Positions 39,297 to 52,000 of a stretch of DNA of 64,000 bases are shown piece after piece. The stretch lies in contig CM039126.1 of assembly GCA_022036555.1 (NCBI GenBank), positions 34,169,228 to 34,233,227 on the forward strand, in the 5' to 3' direction. This DNA comes from Microstegium vimineum. Taxonomy: Eukaryota; Streptophyta; Magnoliopsida; Poales; Poaceae. Each line of letters begins with the position of its first letter. The stretch's first letter is position 1. The notes beneath the pieces were generated by a model. The model saw only the letters and a program-made list of their open reading frames with translations, did no database searches and was not told the origin of the DNA. A program made the position numbers and the translations under genes.

Positions 39297-42200
39297 TGTC
39301 ACACCCGGTTTTAAGAACAAAACCAGATTTACACCATATGTGAGCCCAGGAAGTCAAATCTCACATATAGCCACAAATTAAGAAAGTATCAAAAGACAAT
39401 ACTTAAATACATAACATATAAGGTCAAAGGATAAACTCAACACAGCAAACAGCGGAAAGACGACTCCAAGCTTCAGGCGAAGGCTCCAACTTCACAGGGA
39501 CAACTGACTGGTTGATCACAAGCCCAACTCCTTTAACTCTTGCTCTTTGCAATCTGATATGGTTGATAAGGCAAGGGTGAGCACTTAAAGTACTCAGCAA
39601 GAATAACATAGGGTTATGAAACTCAAAAGGCTGACACTGGCTTACTGCGGTTGCTTTTAACTTGGTCAAGTTTTAACAACAATTAGCTTTAGTTATGCTT
39701 AACCCAGTTGGTAACCACATGATCATTAATGAAACAATCTCATATATCATATCTCCGAACTTACCATCATAAGTTGTTCAACAACAGGAGTTACTAACAC
39801 TATGAGTTTTCCAGGCCGCTCGTGACCGTGAGCACGGCTATCATGATAGATTTACACTCTGCAGTGTAACCCATATGCCCGGGACGGCCAATCCCAAAAC
39901 ACTGCCAAGGTGAGCGGGCAGGGTACACTATGAAGTCTTTCAAAAGCTCTTTCTAGCATGTAGCGGACCCTACGGACCCAATGCAAAGGGGTATATGGGA
40001 CACCCCGATGGTACCACCCGCAGCGGTCCCCACACAAGCTATACCCCATAACCAGCTCGGCAAAGGTGCCTTTCACGAACCACAAGCATGCTAGTCCAAA
40101 CTTCATAGTTAACTAAAGCCAGAGCCACATAGCACTCGTGGTTGCATTTAAGTCCCAGCTTTTGCCCTACAGTGTGGTCCTATTCCATGTTGCGAAAAAA
40201 ACCAATTTTATCTCATCGTTGCATATATCATTAGTCAAGATTCTTCTCATAGATCATAAAGCGTAGCAGATCTACCCATATGCAATAGTAACCCATGGTG
40301 ACAAGGTAAAAGGATAACAAAGCTATGATATAGATCTAATAGGAATCAATTGAGACACATGCAATCATGACTAGATGAATGATGGTGAATAGGATAATAA
40401 GGATGATCCCATGTTAAACTTGCCTTAAACTCTTAGATCCTTTCTTCACTTGATTCTCGATCTTCTGATGACTTCTTCTTGATCTCCACGTAAATCTCAC
40501 CGGTTGGACAAGATCATAAACACCACACAAGCATCTGAACAATCATACAAAGTATACAATATATCTACTTTAGAACAATACACCAATCAACGAAAAAGGT
40601 TTAAAAGAAATCTACGTATTTCTACGATCACGCAGACGCGAGAATCACGCTAATCGGATCTATAAAGGAAAAGAAACGACTACCGAAAGATTAGCTTTTA
40701 TAAGATAATGAAACTTCATTTATTTTATTTAAAAAGCATATATTGGATACTTCAGAGAAATACCCAAATTAAATTAAGTCACATTACTTTGCTTTGTAAA
40801 AACAAGATTAAACTAAGTATGTTTTGTTTTATGAAAAGCCGAGGTGGAAAACCCTAATTGATTTTAATTGGAAAACCATTGATTATATAGATTAATCAAT
40901 TATCATTTTATTTCAGAGAATAAAACATATTTAATATTTTTACTAACAGGTAGATCTTATCGTTACGAAACCAACGCAACTCGAACGGGACAAAACAGAT
41001 CTAAAACGAATAAACTATAGATTAAACAAGATTTTGAAAAAGGCAAGATTAAAGCATTAAAAGAATTAATTTACTTTGATTTTCAAAAGTAATTAACATA
41101 GATGAAAACTATACTACTGGATAGAGCATAAAACTACGAATCTAACGCAACTTGAACGGATCGATTTGGATTAAAAACAAAGAAGTTATAGGGTTTTGAA
41201 ATCGGATGGCAAATCTGTAAATAGGGATTTTCATTTAAAACCGAATTAAACAGATCTAAAAAGAGAATACGCTTTCCAGAGGGGAAAACGTAAACGTGAA
41301 AACCGCTTTGGATGGAAGGGATACACTACGACGAAGAGAAAAACAAGACGAACCTTGTAGCACCAGAAAAGCTCGCCGGAGAGTTCGCCGGAGTTGACCG
41401 CCAATGATATGATAGGAAGAGAGAAAACTATAATTTACTACACGAGAGATTTCCCAAACTAGGGGCTCCTCTTGCGGTAGTTGTGGTGTGCTTTGGCAAG
41501 AAGCTGATAGATATATATAGGGAGAAAAACTCCGTACATGTTCATCAACTGGCGATATGGTACTAATTGATGGTGCACTTCCACATTTACTAATGGGCGA
41601 ATTAGACATAAAAGCCCATTAGTAAATAAATGCATGGACTTTTGAGATTTATTAGGATTATTGCACATGGGCTTTGAGGACCGGTGGAAAATTGAGATAT
41701 TTATTATATATTTTTGGAATAAATTATTTTCGTGAATAAAATAATTCCAGAAAAGTCTAGAACTAATATTTAAGTCACGAAAAATACTCCGAAGTCTCCA
41801 AAAATTCTGGGAAAATTCTCAGAGATACTTTGGAATATTATGAACCCAAATAAAGTATTTGGAGCTCACGAAAAGATATTTTGGAGCATCTAAAAATTAG
41901 ATTAAGCTCATAGAAAAATGAGAAAAGGTTCTGAGAAAGCCAGAAAAATTCCCCAGAAGATTTTAGAGATATTTTTATGAATGATGGACTCAAGAGAATG
42001 ATTTAGGATCAAAATAAAAGAATTCTTGGGAAACTTCAAACAAGAGGATGGAGTTAGGGAACAATGAATTTGATGATAGAAAAGACGGAGACATGCTGGA
42101 TAGAGGTAAACTTGTAAATTAGGTGGATCTAGTTTTAGAATAAACAAAAGAGAAAATCGGATTTTAAACCCAGCCGTGGACTGTGGGTTAAATACTTAAG

Positions 42201-43047
42201 ATATCAAGGGCTCTTTATTAAGATAACCAGCCGAAGGGGTATCTTGGATTAGGGATCGTTGGATCTAAGGCCAATGGCCTAGATTAGATGGAAGGAGAGG
42301 GAGATGGATTCCCCACCGGGGGAACAGTGGCCCGGCGGTGAATGCCATGGACGGGAGCTCTGCTCCACGCCGGAGCGGGCGGTTTGAGCCGGAATGGACT
42401 CTGGAAGGGTTCCAGGAGGTAGGTGAAGGAGATGTGAGTTCACCTGTACCGATAGGGAGGAACGTAGGAGTACGGTGCGGGCCGGCGACGAGCAGAGGCA
42501 GGCGGAGTTGTTCTGCACGATATGTCGAGCACCTGAGAGTAACGCAGAGGGATAAACAAGGTTAGGCGAGTTCGGAAGAATGTCCCGAAGCTCGGTGATC
42601 TCCTTACGGTGGTGGCAAAGCACGGAGCGAGCTCGGCGACGTGAGGAGGGGGAAGGCGCTGACAGCGCGGGACCATCGCGTCGGCGAGGCAAAGCAGCCC
42701 ATGTAGATGGAAGGGGAGAGGGAACCAGGCCGGCTAGGCTGGTTGGGCCAGAAGGTGAGGAAGAGAGGATTTGATCCTATTCCTTTTCTTTTTGTTTTCA
42801 AAACTTTTCTTAAATCCTTTTTGAAAACCATTTTCTAAACCGTTTTGAAAAGCTTTGAGTTTTGCAAAACCAAGCATCACAAAAAGGATAATGCAGAGGC
42901 ATGAATGCTCAAGCAAAGGTTGCTAAACCCTAGGTCAATTTTTAATTTGATGAAAAAGTTTTTATTTTCCTACATTTTCATGAGCACAAAATTCAAAATT
43001 AACCCAATTTCAATCTATTTTAAAAATTCAAATTTTCGGGTGTTACA
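39297..43047 (-). mobile_element. Complete 3.75-kb solo LTR, same family as the LTR starting at 3404
   Basis: Read on the minus strand it begins TGTAACACCCG (43047) and ends ACCGGGTGTGACA (39297). It has perfect 5-bp duplications ACGCT at 39292-39296 and 43048-43052. A TATA-like CTATATATAT lies at about 41510-41520 on the minus strand. Collinearity with 3404-3791/27604-31184 shows the family and supplies empty sites for the insertions there. LTRs of this length and terminus suggest the Tekay/Del lineage (inference). Small open frames inside are not gene-like. Confidence 0.92.
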
Positions 43048-43052
43048 ACGCT

Positions 43053-43560
43053 AAACAGTAAAAAGTTGGTAGACTTTAAGCGTTTAAACGGTTCAGACCA
43101 TGTTTAAATAGATTAAAATAGTCTAAATGGATTTATATAATATTATCAAAACATACATATTTTTATGTACAATCAATTATTCGAGAATTTATACATATTT
43201 ATGCAATTAAAAATCAATTATTTTAGTGTGCATATATATTTATCCATTTGAAAAGAATCAAATATACATATTTTTACATTAAAAAAAATCAAGTGTACAT
43301 ATTTATGAATATAATAAACTTAAGTACACAAATTTATGCATGTAAAACTCAACTAGATTTATCTAATATGTCCCTAAACATCCGTTTAGCCAGTTTAATA
43401 TTGTTTATCTATGTTCTATTTAGGCCATTTAGTCTGTTTCATGGCCCCATGTTTTTTAATGTTTAAAAAAACAAAAGTTTAATATCCATTTACCCTCTAA
43501 AAATAGTTTACCACCGTTTATCATTTAGCGATAGTTTAATTGGCCATTTAGGCAAACATT
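43053..43560. repeat. AT-rich repeat, possible hAT-like MITE interrupted by the solo LTR
   Basis: CCTAAACGCTAAACAGTAAA (joining across the LTR target) and the inverse of the end near 43556 (GCCTAAATGG...) look loosely inverted. The interior has repeated TTTAAAC/GTTTA words. No duplication was found, so this is tentative. Confidence 0.35.
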
Positions 43561-46121
43561 GCCTATACTCAAGATAAAGATAAAATATATTTCACCCTCT
43601 TGAGCTTGCTTGATTCTTCATATGCTATTTCTTCATAATACGTTTTCACAAGTGTTGTAGTCAAATATCTCTTGGCCCTTTGAGCAAATATGCGTTGAGC
43701 ATGTAACTTGAACCATTTAAGCATATATGATGAGTGCAGTTCATAGTTTCAAGTCACTTTCCACTTGCAATACAATATTGTTTGATGCTTCACCAAGAAT
43801 AACTTTCTTGTGTCTTGATTAGTCATCCATAATTCCCAAGTGCTTCATCACCTTAGCCTTGATTTGTTAGTGCTATGCATTGCTTGCCCTTCATCTATGC
43901 TTAGTATCTCAATGCCCAACATAGCCTATTCCTACATCTCACCTTACCACCTTGAAATAAACTTTGCTTTGCACTAACAATAGTTGCTCATTTGAAATCG
44001 ATCAATCCTTTTATCATAAAACATATCCAATTCAAATTTGCCAAGATCACCTAAATTTTATTTGGCATACCTTCTTTTGAGTTAAATATGTCCATGATAT
44101 AGGCACAAGCCTAAACGACGAGACCACACATATGCATATGACCATGTCTCTTTCTACTTTCACACTTTGTCTTGTAATTTCTTCATAATACCATTGTTCT
44201 TGATCATTTTCTTCTTCATATTTCTAACTTGATGAATATCAATGAAATATCAGTGTCTTCTCAATCAAGAGAGCAAGCCATCATTGAAGCCAAACTATAT
44301 TCATTTCCTTTTGTCTAATTTTGCTATATCATTTTTTGGTCTTTTTTCCATACAAGATATGACATTGCTGATCATTTACAATGAAACCTACCCAAAAGCT
44401 TAGTTAAATTCATTAGTCCTTTAATTGTTTTGTCATTCAGCCACCAAAACTTACTATGCGGCCTAGATGCACTTTCATACTATAATGATCTGAATCAAAG
44501 AAATTCAACAGTTGGAGTATTTATTCTTTGATTAGACATCCAATCCTCCTCCTCAAAATATGGCCAAAATGACACCATAATTTCATTGATGTTTCATCCT
44601 CTCTTTTCTCCTATGCTTGTTACTTAGTTTGAAGAAGAGTAACATTATTAATATCACTAAGAGAAAGCAAATAAAGTTTTCTTGTTGAAAGGAAGAACAT
44701 CATCCATTGTTAAACTAAATAACATGAACTAAAATAGAATTTTTCTTCATAGTGGGTATGAAGAGGGCATTTCTTTAATGAAGAGTGAATACGTTACACC
44801 AATGGGAGTTGTCCAATATATAGCTTCAACTTCTACTTTAGTGTCATTGGTGACTCTTATTGCTATTTCTTCTCTTCTCAAGGCAATTATATTATTGAAT
44901 CCTTGCAGAAAATGCAACATGAATAGTTAAACTTTAGTAAATTCACCAAGTTAATGGCATAATCTATATAAAGGGACTCATCTATTTAGGAAAATGGAGG
45001 ACATGGTGAAAGGTCCTAAATGGCTAGAGGAGATGAATAGCCTAATTAAAAATCTACACAATCAATAGAACAACTTGCTAGATAATAACAAAGCAATAAA
45101 GCGGTTTGCTCTAGCTTTAATTGTTAGGCAGGTACAGTCACCTATTATCAATTCTATTATATTATGATCTCTATGTCAATCAGGTGTCTAAGTTACTACA
45201 CTCTAGACTAAGTGAGCTAGCAAGATCTAATTACTTCTAACCAGAGAGCTTCTACTAGCAACTACAACTACCACTACACAAGTGTACATGAAAGTAATAC
45301 AAGTGATGTGTGATGAGCCCAGGGCTCCTTAGGGTTCAACAATTATTTCTAAAAAGAATTCCAAGGTGTCAACTATTCTTATTACAATTGAATTACCATA
45401 AAGTATAGCATGGAAGATCATTCTTTCATAAAGTTCGGTGATTTTTATACTGAAGTGAAACACGTCAAGGAGGAGGAGGAGGTCAACATTCTGGCAAGTA
45501 CGCTAATTTTAAATGAATTAATTTCCGTAAGAGACATCAGGTTAAAATAAAAATATTTATGGCAATAGGTGAAATGCATGTCTAGATGTCAAGCTGAAGG
45601 ATAACGTGAGCCCATGCTGGATACGTATTAGCATATTATTGTTTTGTGTTTGAAAAAATAGAGTTCAGATGGAGCCCATTAGGTCCGGTGCAGCATGCTT
45701 TGACGTGGAGTTCTTTAGCTGGCCCGCGAGCCATATAGCCTGGGCACTGTCCTTATATTAGATTAGACTTGATTTTATTTGTATGGTTATTTCTCGTTGA
45801 GCTGCCGCTCGAGAAATCCTAAAGGTTGTTGATTTGGATCCCTCGTGGATTTGTGTGGTGTCATCGAAAATTGTTCCTTGGACTCGCACTGAAATTAATT
45901 TAATTTCTCGTCTTCTAATTCTAATCATGGTTTGTTGTGGCTGCGGGTGGAAGAAGTTTCTAAGATTTGGATTGCATCTTGTGTAAGCCGAATCCATTTA
46001 TCATTACTACTGTTTCTATTTGATTGAGCAAACGAGATTGCTGTCGTGTTTGGTCAGCTGGACTAAATTATCTTTTGTTAGCCTGAAATTGTTGCCGTGC
46101 TACTTGTGATTGCAAAATTTA
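43561..46121. other. Long AT-rich non-genic stretch, probably old retrotransposon sequence
   Basis: No open frame of interest on either strand. At 45009-45055 the phrase AGGTCCTAAATGGCTAGAGG...GATGAATAGCC is the inverse of the typical 3' end of SIRE/Opie-type copia LTRs (GGCTATTCA.C.CCTCTAGCC), hinting at a minus-strand LTR there. Boundaries could not be set. Confidence 0.4.
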
Positions 46122-46473
46122 TCGTTTGGATCCCTTCATTTGGAGGATTTGAAATCTACTTTAATAAATTAAGCTATTTGGTTTAAAATTTGACATTCCA
46201 CCACTTCTCAAAGTTCACACTTAAGCCTATCTTAAATTCATAGGGTGAGAGATGAAGATTAATTCTATAGATCACCATTTCATATTTCTATTTGCAACTT
46301 ATAACATGTTGTTCAAACTCCCTCTCATATGATAGAAATACAATAAATAAGTATGTCTCTCATATAGTGAACAATAATATGCAATTATAATTCATATACA
46401 ATCATATTAGCTTAATTAATATGTCTCTAAATTATTATTATCAAAATAAATTCAATTCCAAGGATCCAAACGA
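46122..46473. mobile_element. MITE-like element with TCGTTTGGATCC ends
   Basis: The left end TCGTTTGGATCC and right end GGATCCAAACGA are inverted, with an AT-rich 350-bp interior and no coding capacity. This terminus style is widespread among grass MITEs. No clear target duplication. Confidence 0.6.
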
Positions 46474-47032
46474 GGCCTTGGTTATATTTGCCCTTGCCAA
46501 GAGATACAAGCTCCATAATTTGTGTTCGAGATTTTTGATTTTTAGCAAGTAAATTAGCTCGAGCTTATATTGAATTGGCGTGAGTTATTGTTGGTGTGTT
46601 CTGGAGGAACCCGATCTGATTATTCTGCTAGTTGATTATACCAACTGTTCACTAATAATAAATACTTAGCAATATATATTGTGCTGCAATGATGTGGACC
46701 TTTGATGCTAATATTATGTTTGGCTAGATAACCTATTTCTTTATTGTCCTTGTATCGTAAAAATTGGGAAAATTTTTGGACATCGTAGGCATGTCCTCAC
46801 CAACATGCTTGCTAGCATGCTAGTCTCCGTTACGTCAACCACACACTTTGGTTTGGCAACTAATAGGTGTTTCATAAACCTAGGGTAACAAATGGGCACC
46901 GCAAGAACCGACAGACAAGTGAGTATTACTAGAGTTGCCTTTCACGAATTCCCGTAGAGAATAGGCATAAGAACCCTTCCCAATCACTGGGGGATGACCA
47001 CGAACAATCACCAACTCGTGCCAATGTTCCTC
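46474..47032. other. Non-genic sequence before the Athila-type LTR
   Basis: No gene or repeat boundary recognised. Confidence 0.35.
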
Positions 47033-48522
47033 TATTGACGGTCGTTAAGTATCAATTTCTATATGTCAACAAGAGCTAAAAAGGGCTTATTTGAATCACC
47101 ACCATAGACTTAGGGGGTCTAACTGACAGAATTTCACAAGTTTTGGTGAGTTTATGTTTTTACAGGGAGTTATTAGGAAGGTTCACATGTCATGTTTACA
47201 TAGAGAGAAAGAACCTCCGCACAAATAAGAATACTCAGGAAGGCTCTAGAAGCAGCTGGACCAAGCCGGAAGCCAGGGGGGCCACACCCAGGGCGCCCGC
47301 CCTAGGGTTTGGGACGGCCACCCTACCCCTATGGCCAATCACCTTCCACTTCACGGATCGTTCCTAACCGCCTTTGAGGATGAATCTAAACCACTCGCTT
47401 AAGGTCATTTTGATACGACGGTCCATGTTATTTGAGGGGGCTATATAAGGAAGGCCCTGCCACCCCTGAGGGGAGGAGAAATCATTATTAGAGGAAGCCA
47501 TCAAAACTAAGGTTTCATATCCCTCTCTCCATCAGAGAATTAGAATAGCTACTCCCAATTCCTTCAAGTTCTATAGGATTGATTACATAGATTTAGAGAA
47601 GTAGAGCATTGCGCTCTGGATTTCAGATCTTCATCATAAAGATTGGTATTATCTTGTATCTTTCTCTACGACTTTATTCTTAATATCATTATGTTTCTAT
47701 TTATTATGTTCTTAGTTTATTCTAGTTCTATATTTGATATAATTATGATTGATAATGAGTTTATGTATGAGTTTGGAAAGCACTTAGATCTTACCTCGAG
47801 GGAGTTAGGTGCTAGATCACATGTAAGCGCGGTGCTTAGATGCTATTTACCTGCAAATGTATCCTATTGGCCGGGTCACGTGGTAGTTCGTGGAAGTGAG
47901 AGTTCCATTGATTCTTATATAGTCCACCCCCCTTGGTAGGACAGGCAGAATTGGTATTACGGAGTAAGTCATGCTATGTTCTGGCTTTCTTTAGCGATGT
48001 TCCTTATACATAGATGAAGAGTCTTTTATGTTATATATGATCTTATATGTGCTAGAGTAGATTATGACTTAGTAGATTAGAACATACTTAGACGTTATTC
48101 TCTTACTAGTCCGACATCACCTTACATTTATATGGAGTAGTCTATCTCTAATCTCTGTGTTATTTATCATTGAGCTTACAATTCAATATCTTTATTATTA
48201 TGGCTTACCCCCTGCCAAAGCAAGTGACTGTGTGATTGAGTTTCTCATAAGTAATTATGCTCTGCAAATCCATCTCTAGTATAAACCTTTGTTAGTTCAT
48301 GCCACCAATGTTTTGCTTTTCCTTTAGCAAAATTATAAATAAACGATACCTGGAATTACTTTCCTGGTGAAGTGCTACAATTGGTATTTTATCTGTGTGC
48401 TTGTAGATAGAATAAATATATTTTCTAGTGAGCCCTTACATTCATAAATACCACCGCACATTTCTAGCGCCATGCTGGGGATGACAACCCAGTATTCAAA
48501 GTGGTGTTAAGAAATGTCAACA
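47033..48522 (+). repeat. 5' LTR of an Athila-type retrotransposon
   Basis: Begins TATTGACGGTCGTTAAG (the canonical TG apparently mutated to TA) and ends AAATGTCAACA. A TATA-like CTATATAAGG is near 47440, and polymorphic downstream text is typical of an LTR. It is followed by a primer-site region. The 3' part of the element lies beyond or within the gap, so no second LTR is visible. Confidence 0.7.
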
Positions 48523-48550
48523 AGCACTTCTGGCGCCGTTGTCGGGGATA
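48523..48550 (+). other. Primer-binding-site region of the Athila-type element
   Basis: AGCACTTCTGGCGCCGTTGT directly after the LTR end. It contains the TGGCGCCGTTG core common to Athila elements and corresponds to the region at 24237-24263. Confidence 0.7.
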
Positions 48551-48798
48551 TAAAACATCGGTACGCATAGGATATAGATATATATTTAGAATTATACTAT
48601 GGAGAAAAATTGCATGAACAACTACTCAAATGAGAAATCATAACAAGGCACCTCTGCTTTGGCAGGATTACCCCTGTTGTTTTTTATGTTTATATTTTGA
48701 TATAGGGTATTCCAGGATTGTCTTTGATACATTCAACTCTTCATCATTAGAATCAAAACAATCAAGAAAGAAGAAGGTAGTCACCAATTTCTGAAGCT

Positions 48799-48888
48799 AT
48801 GGCACAAAAGACCCTGCGAGAATTGTCTGCTCTAAGCATTCAGAATATTCGTGTTGGTCCGGTATTTGAGGCAGAAGAAGGAGAATAA
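48799..48888 (+). pseudogene. Start of Athila-type gag, cut short by a stop
   Basis: ATG at 48799 opens MAQKTLRELSALSIQNIRVG, the recognisable N terminus of Athila-type Gag in grasses. A TAA at 48886-48888 ends it after 29 residues, and the assembly gap starts 12 bases later. The remaining gag-pol is not present on the other side of the gap. Confidence 0.7.
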
Positions 48889-48900
48889 GATTTTGAGTTT

Positions 48901-49000
48901 NNNNNNNNNNNNNNNNNNNNNNNNNNNNNNNNNNNNNNNNNNNNNNNNNNNNNNNNNNNNNNNNNNNNNNNNNNNNNNNNNNNNNNNNNNNNNNNNNNNN
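48901..49000. other. Assembly gap (100 N)
   Basis: A run of exactly 100 N, a conventional placeholder for a gap of unknown size. Different repeat families lie on its two sides. Open frames spanning it are meaningless. Confidence 0.99.
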
Positions 49001-52000
49001 TGTTTTCGTTTCAACAGTGTTCAAAAATAGAAACAAAACTTTAAAGTAAACCATCTTTAAAGGTTTGGTATTTGCAAAACCATTTCATGAAAATGGTTTC
49101 AAACTCTGTGTACTAACCTATTTCAAAACATCTTTTGTCCAAAAAGGTCTATTTGGAAAAGTTTATTAAATGTTTTGATTACCAAAGACTTCCGTTCAAA
49201 AGGCTTAAATGATTGTGAAAATCGTTTCAAAAGTGGTTTGAAAAGAAAAAACCTTCTAAAAGTTTTGGACTTATAAACTGAAAACCTATTCAAAGTGTTT
49301 TCAAAATCTCTTTTCGAAGTTTTTCCTCGATCTTGCCAAAAATCAAAACATTTTTATTCAAGCTTAAAAAAATTTGGGATACAGCCTATTTCAAACATCT
49401 TTGTGTTGATTTCAAAAATCATAAGGTTGTAACCTTCTTCTTTACAAAATCTACAAAACAAAAACTTAAAACTTGTTTTCAAAGTGATTCTCAAAATGGT
49501 TTACAAAGGCTTTTCCTTTTTTTTAAACTCTCCCCCTCTCTCTTGGGATACTGAGTTAATGTTGAGAATTACAGTGTCGTGTCATGATCGTAACCCACAG
49601 TGCCGCTACAAGACTTGGGGCCCCATGTGTGATGCATCCACATGGCTTGCTTCCGGGCGTATGCTGCATCGAGGTACTTGACTATGACCACGCTATGTAG
49701 TACTTGCCTAACCCCGTAATCCTGAGCTTAGCTTTTCAAAATATTACTTCAAAATCAATTGCTTAAAAAGAGTTTTTATTTAAAATAAAGGATGTATTGG
49801 ATTTCAAAACCCTCCATTTCAAACACCCTAACTTCTTTTGACAAAGAGTTTTCAAAACCCAAAGCTTTGCAAAACAAACACGTGTTTGGCGTAAAAACGA
49901 CTTTAAGAAAAAGGGATTTCAAAAGTCTTAAGAATCAAAACTTTTGATCTATTTAAAATGTTTTGAAAACCGCGCTCCTATTTCAAAATGTTGTTTGAAA
50001 AAGGTGCTTCAAACCCTTTTGTGTGCGTCCTTAAAAATTTGAGAAAGTTATCTTTCAAAAAAAAGATTTTGTTTAAAAATAAAAAGTGTTTCCAAAGTCA
50101 TGTTTTGTTCAAATTATATTTAGTTCAAAGAAAGCAGTTTCCCCAAAATGGATTTTGAAACCATTTTACAAAACCTTGGTGTGCTTTCAACCAATATTTA
50201 AAACATGTTTTCCCCAAAAGTCTTGGTGTTAAACAAAAGATGATTTGACAAGAAAGCTTGGACTCTCTGAAAAAAAGTTTTAAAATCTCATTTTACAAAC
50301 AACATTTCCTCGAAGGCGAGCCCGTCACCAGCACGGCCAGCCACAACTGCGCCGTCGGCCCAGGACCAAGGCCGTCCTCGCGGGCGTGCTCACCGTCGAG
50401 CCCATGCTGCGACGTCGCCCAGCCATTCGCGGACGCACCACGGCCAGCCCTGTCTGGCCTCTGCCCTATGCGGTTGTGCCTCTAAGGTGCCCTCCATGCT
50501 GTCCCCGACGACGTCCAAGCACCGCGACTCATCGCGACCGCACTGCGACGTCGTCTCCGGCCAATGTTCACCGGTGTCGAGCACCTCCACGCTACCAGCT
50601 ATGACGTGCCACCAGCAGCTCCACCTCTCGGAGCCCCTCCACTGCGGGTGAGCGACTAGACCAAAGGCTTTGTCTTTTCCCTCCACTGTTACCATTTGGG
50701 TCTGAGATCGGCCTTTGCGCCGCCCTTTTCCACCGTGCAGGGAGGATGCGACCTCTCCGTCCAGCTATGCACCTCCACCACACTGTTCTACAGCCGACCG
50801 TGGGCACCATGGGTCCAACAGACCTACGATGTCACTGCCGTTGTTGTGCTGCTACTGCTGAACCCGTCCAACCACCACTAGTGAGCTAATCAGCACCAAA
50901 GGCTTAGCCTTTTTCCTTCTGTATCTACCTTGCCCCTGAGTCCGGCCTTCGTGCCGTTGTGTTACACTGCCGCAGGGTAGCGACAACCTTGGCGAGCCAT
51001 CGGTCGGAGCTTCAACGACCTTTTCGGCCACCTACTCCTCTGTCTGGCCTTCGTGCCGTGGTTTTCTCTGTTGCAGGGGAGCGGCAACCATCCAATGCTG
51101 TCATCCGGGTCCTAACACCTCTCGGCCACCTGCTGCGACTTTCGGCCGGCTACTAACCAGCCACAGCCTTGTCCGGCCAGCCATCGCCACCTGCAGCAAG
51201 CTGCAGCCAGCCCGAGCAGGCCACCACTGGTCAGAGGAGGCTACAGCCGGCCATAGCCAGCCTGGAGTAGCTGCAGCCGGCCCGTGCTGCCTTGGATGCT
51301 CCGTCGATCCACCACAGCAAGCTCCGCCCTCTTCGTCGCTTCAAGGTCGAGCCTTTTGAAACCCGCGGACATCATCCTTGACGTCGGCAAAGCTCCTCTT
51401 TTACGTCATATTGTTCATACTTGTCACATTTGTCATCTACACTTGATATTTATATATGCCTATGTCGTGCCTTTGCGCTGAGCTATCTCTATTGCTATGG
51501 ATGTGTGTTACTCTGTTTTGATGCCTTTGTGCTTTGTGTTATTGTTGTTTTCTTGCCTGTGGACCGAGCCTTCGAGCCGGTTGAGGAGCAATGTGTTTGG
51601 TCATTTTGGTCGTGGGTTTGTCCCGATGTGGCCGTAACGCCAAGCACGATCCTTTCTTTCGCGTGTTTACTTGTCCGCGTTGGTTCACGATCATTAGCTC
51701 CTATCCTTGTCCCTAGGATTTGGCCATGGAGGACTTGGTGTCGATGTTGTTATCGACGTGGTTATTATCCACATGTTGCGAGCCCTCTGTGACCTAGTCT
51801 AGTGGATTCGAGTTAGGGGACAACCTTCGTGAAATCAACAGACGCCAACTCTTGTAGGTAAACCTCATGGCCACGAGCTTGTTTCTCCATTCCTTCAACC
51901 TTCGTCCGTTACCATGGCGTATTGGTCAAAAGAATGTGGAGACTGTTCCTCTCTTTTTTCTTGTGTGTCGCTCCTCTCCAATGCCTCGCCTTTGCTATGG

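Noticed and set aside
50258..51156. GC-rich open frames resembling short exons
   Set aside because: No start context, splice pattern or domain; embedded in LTR-like sequence with repeated GGCCAGCC words.
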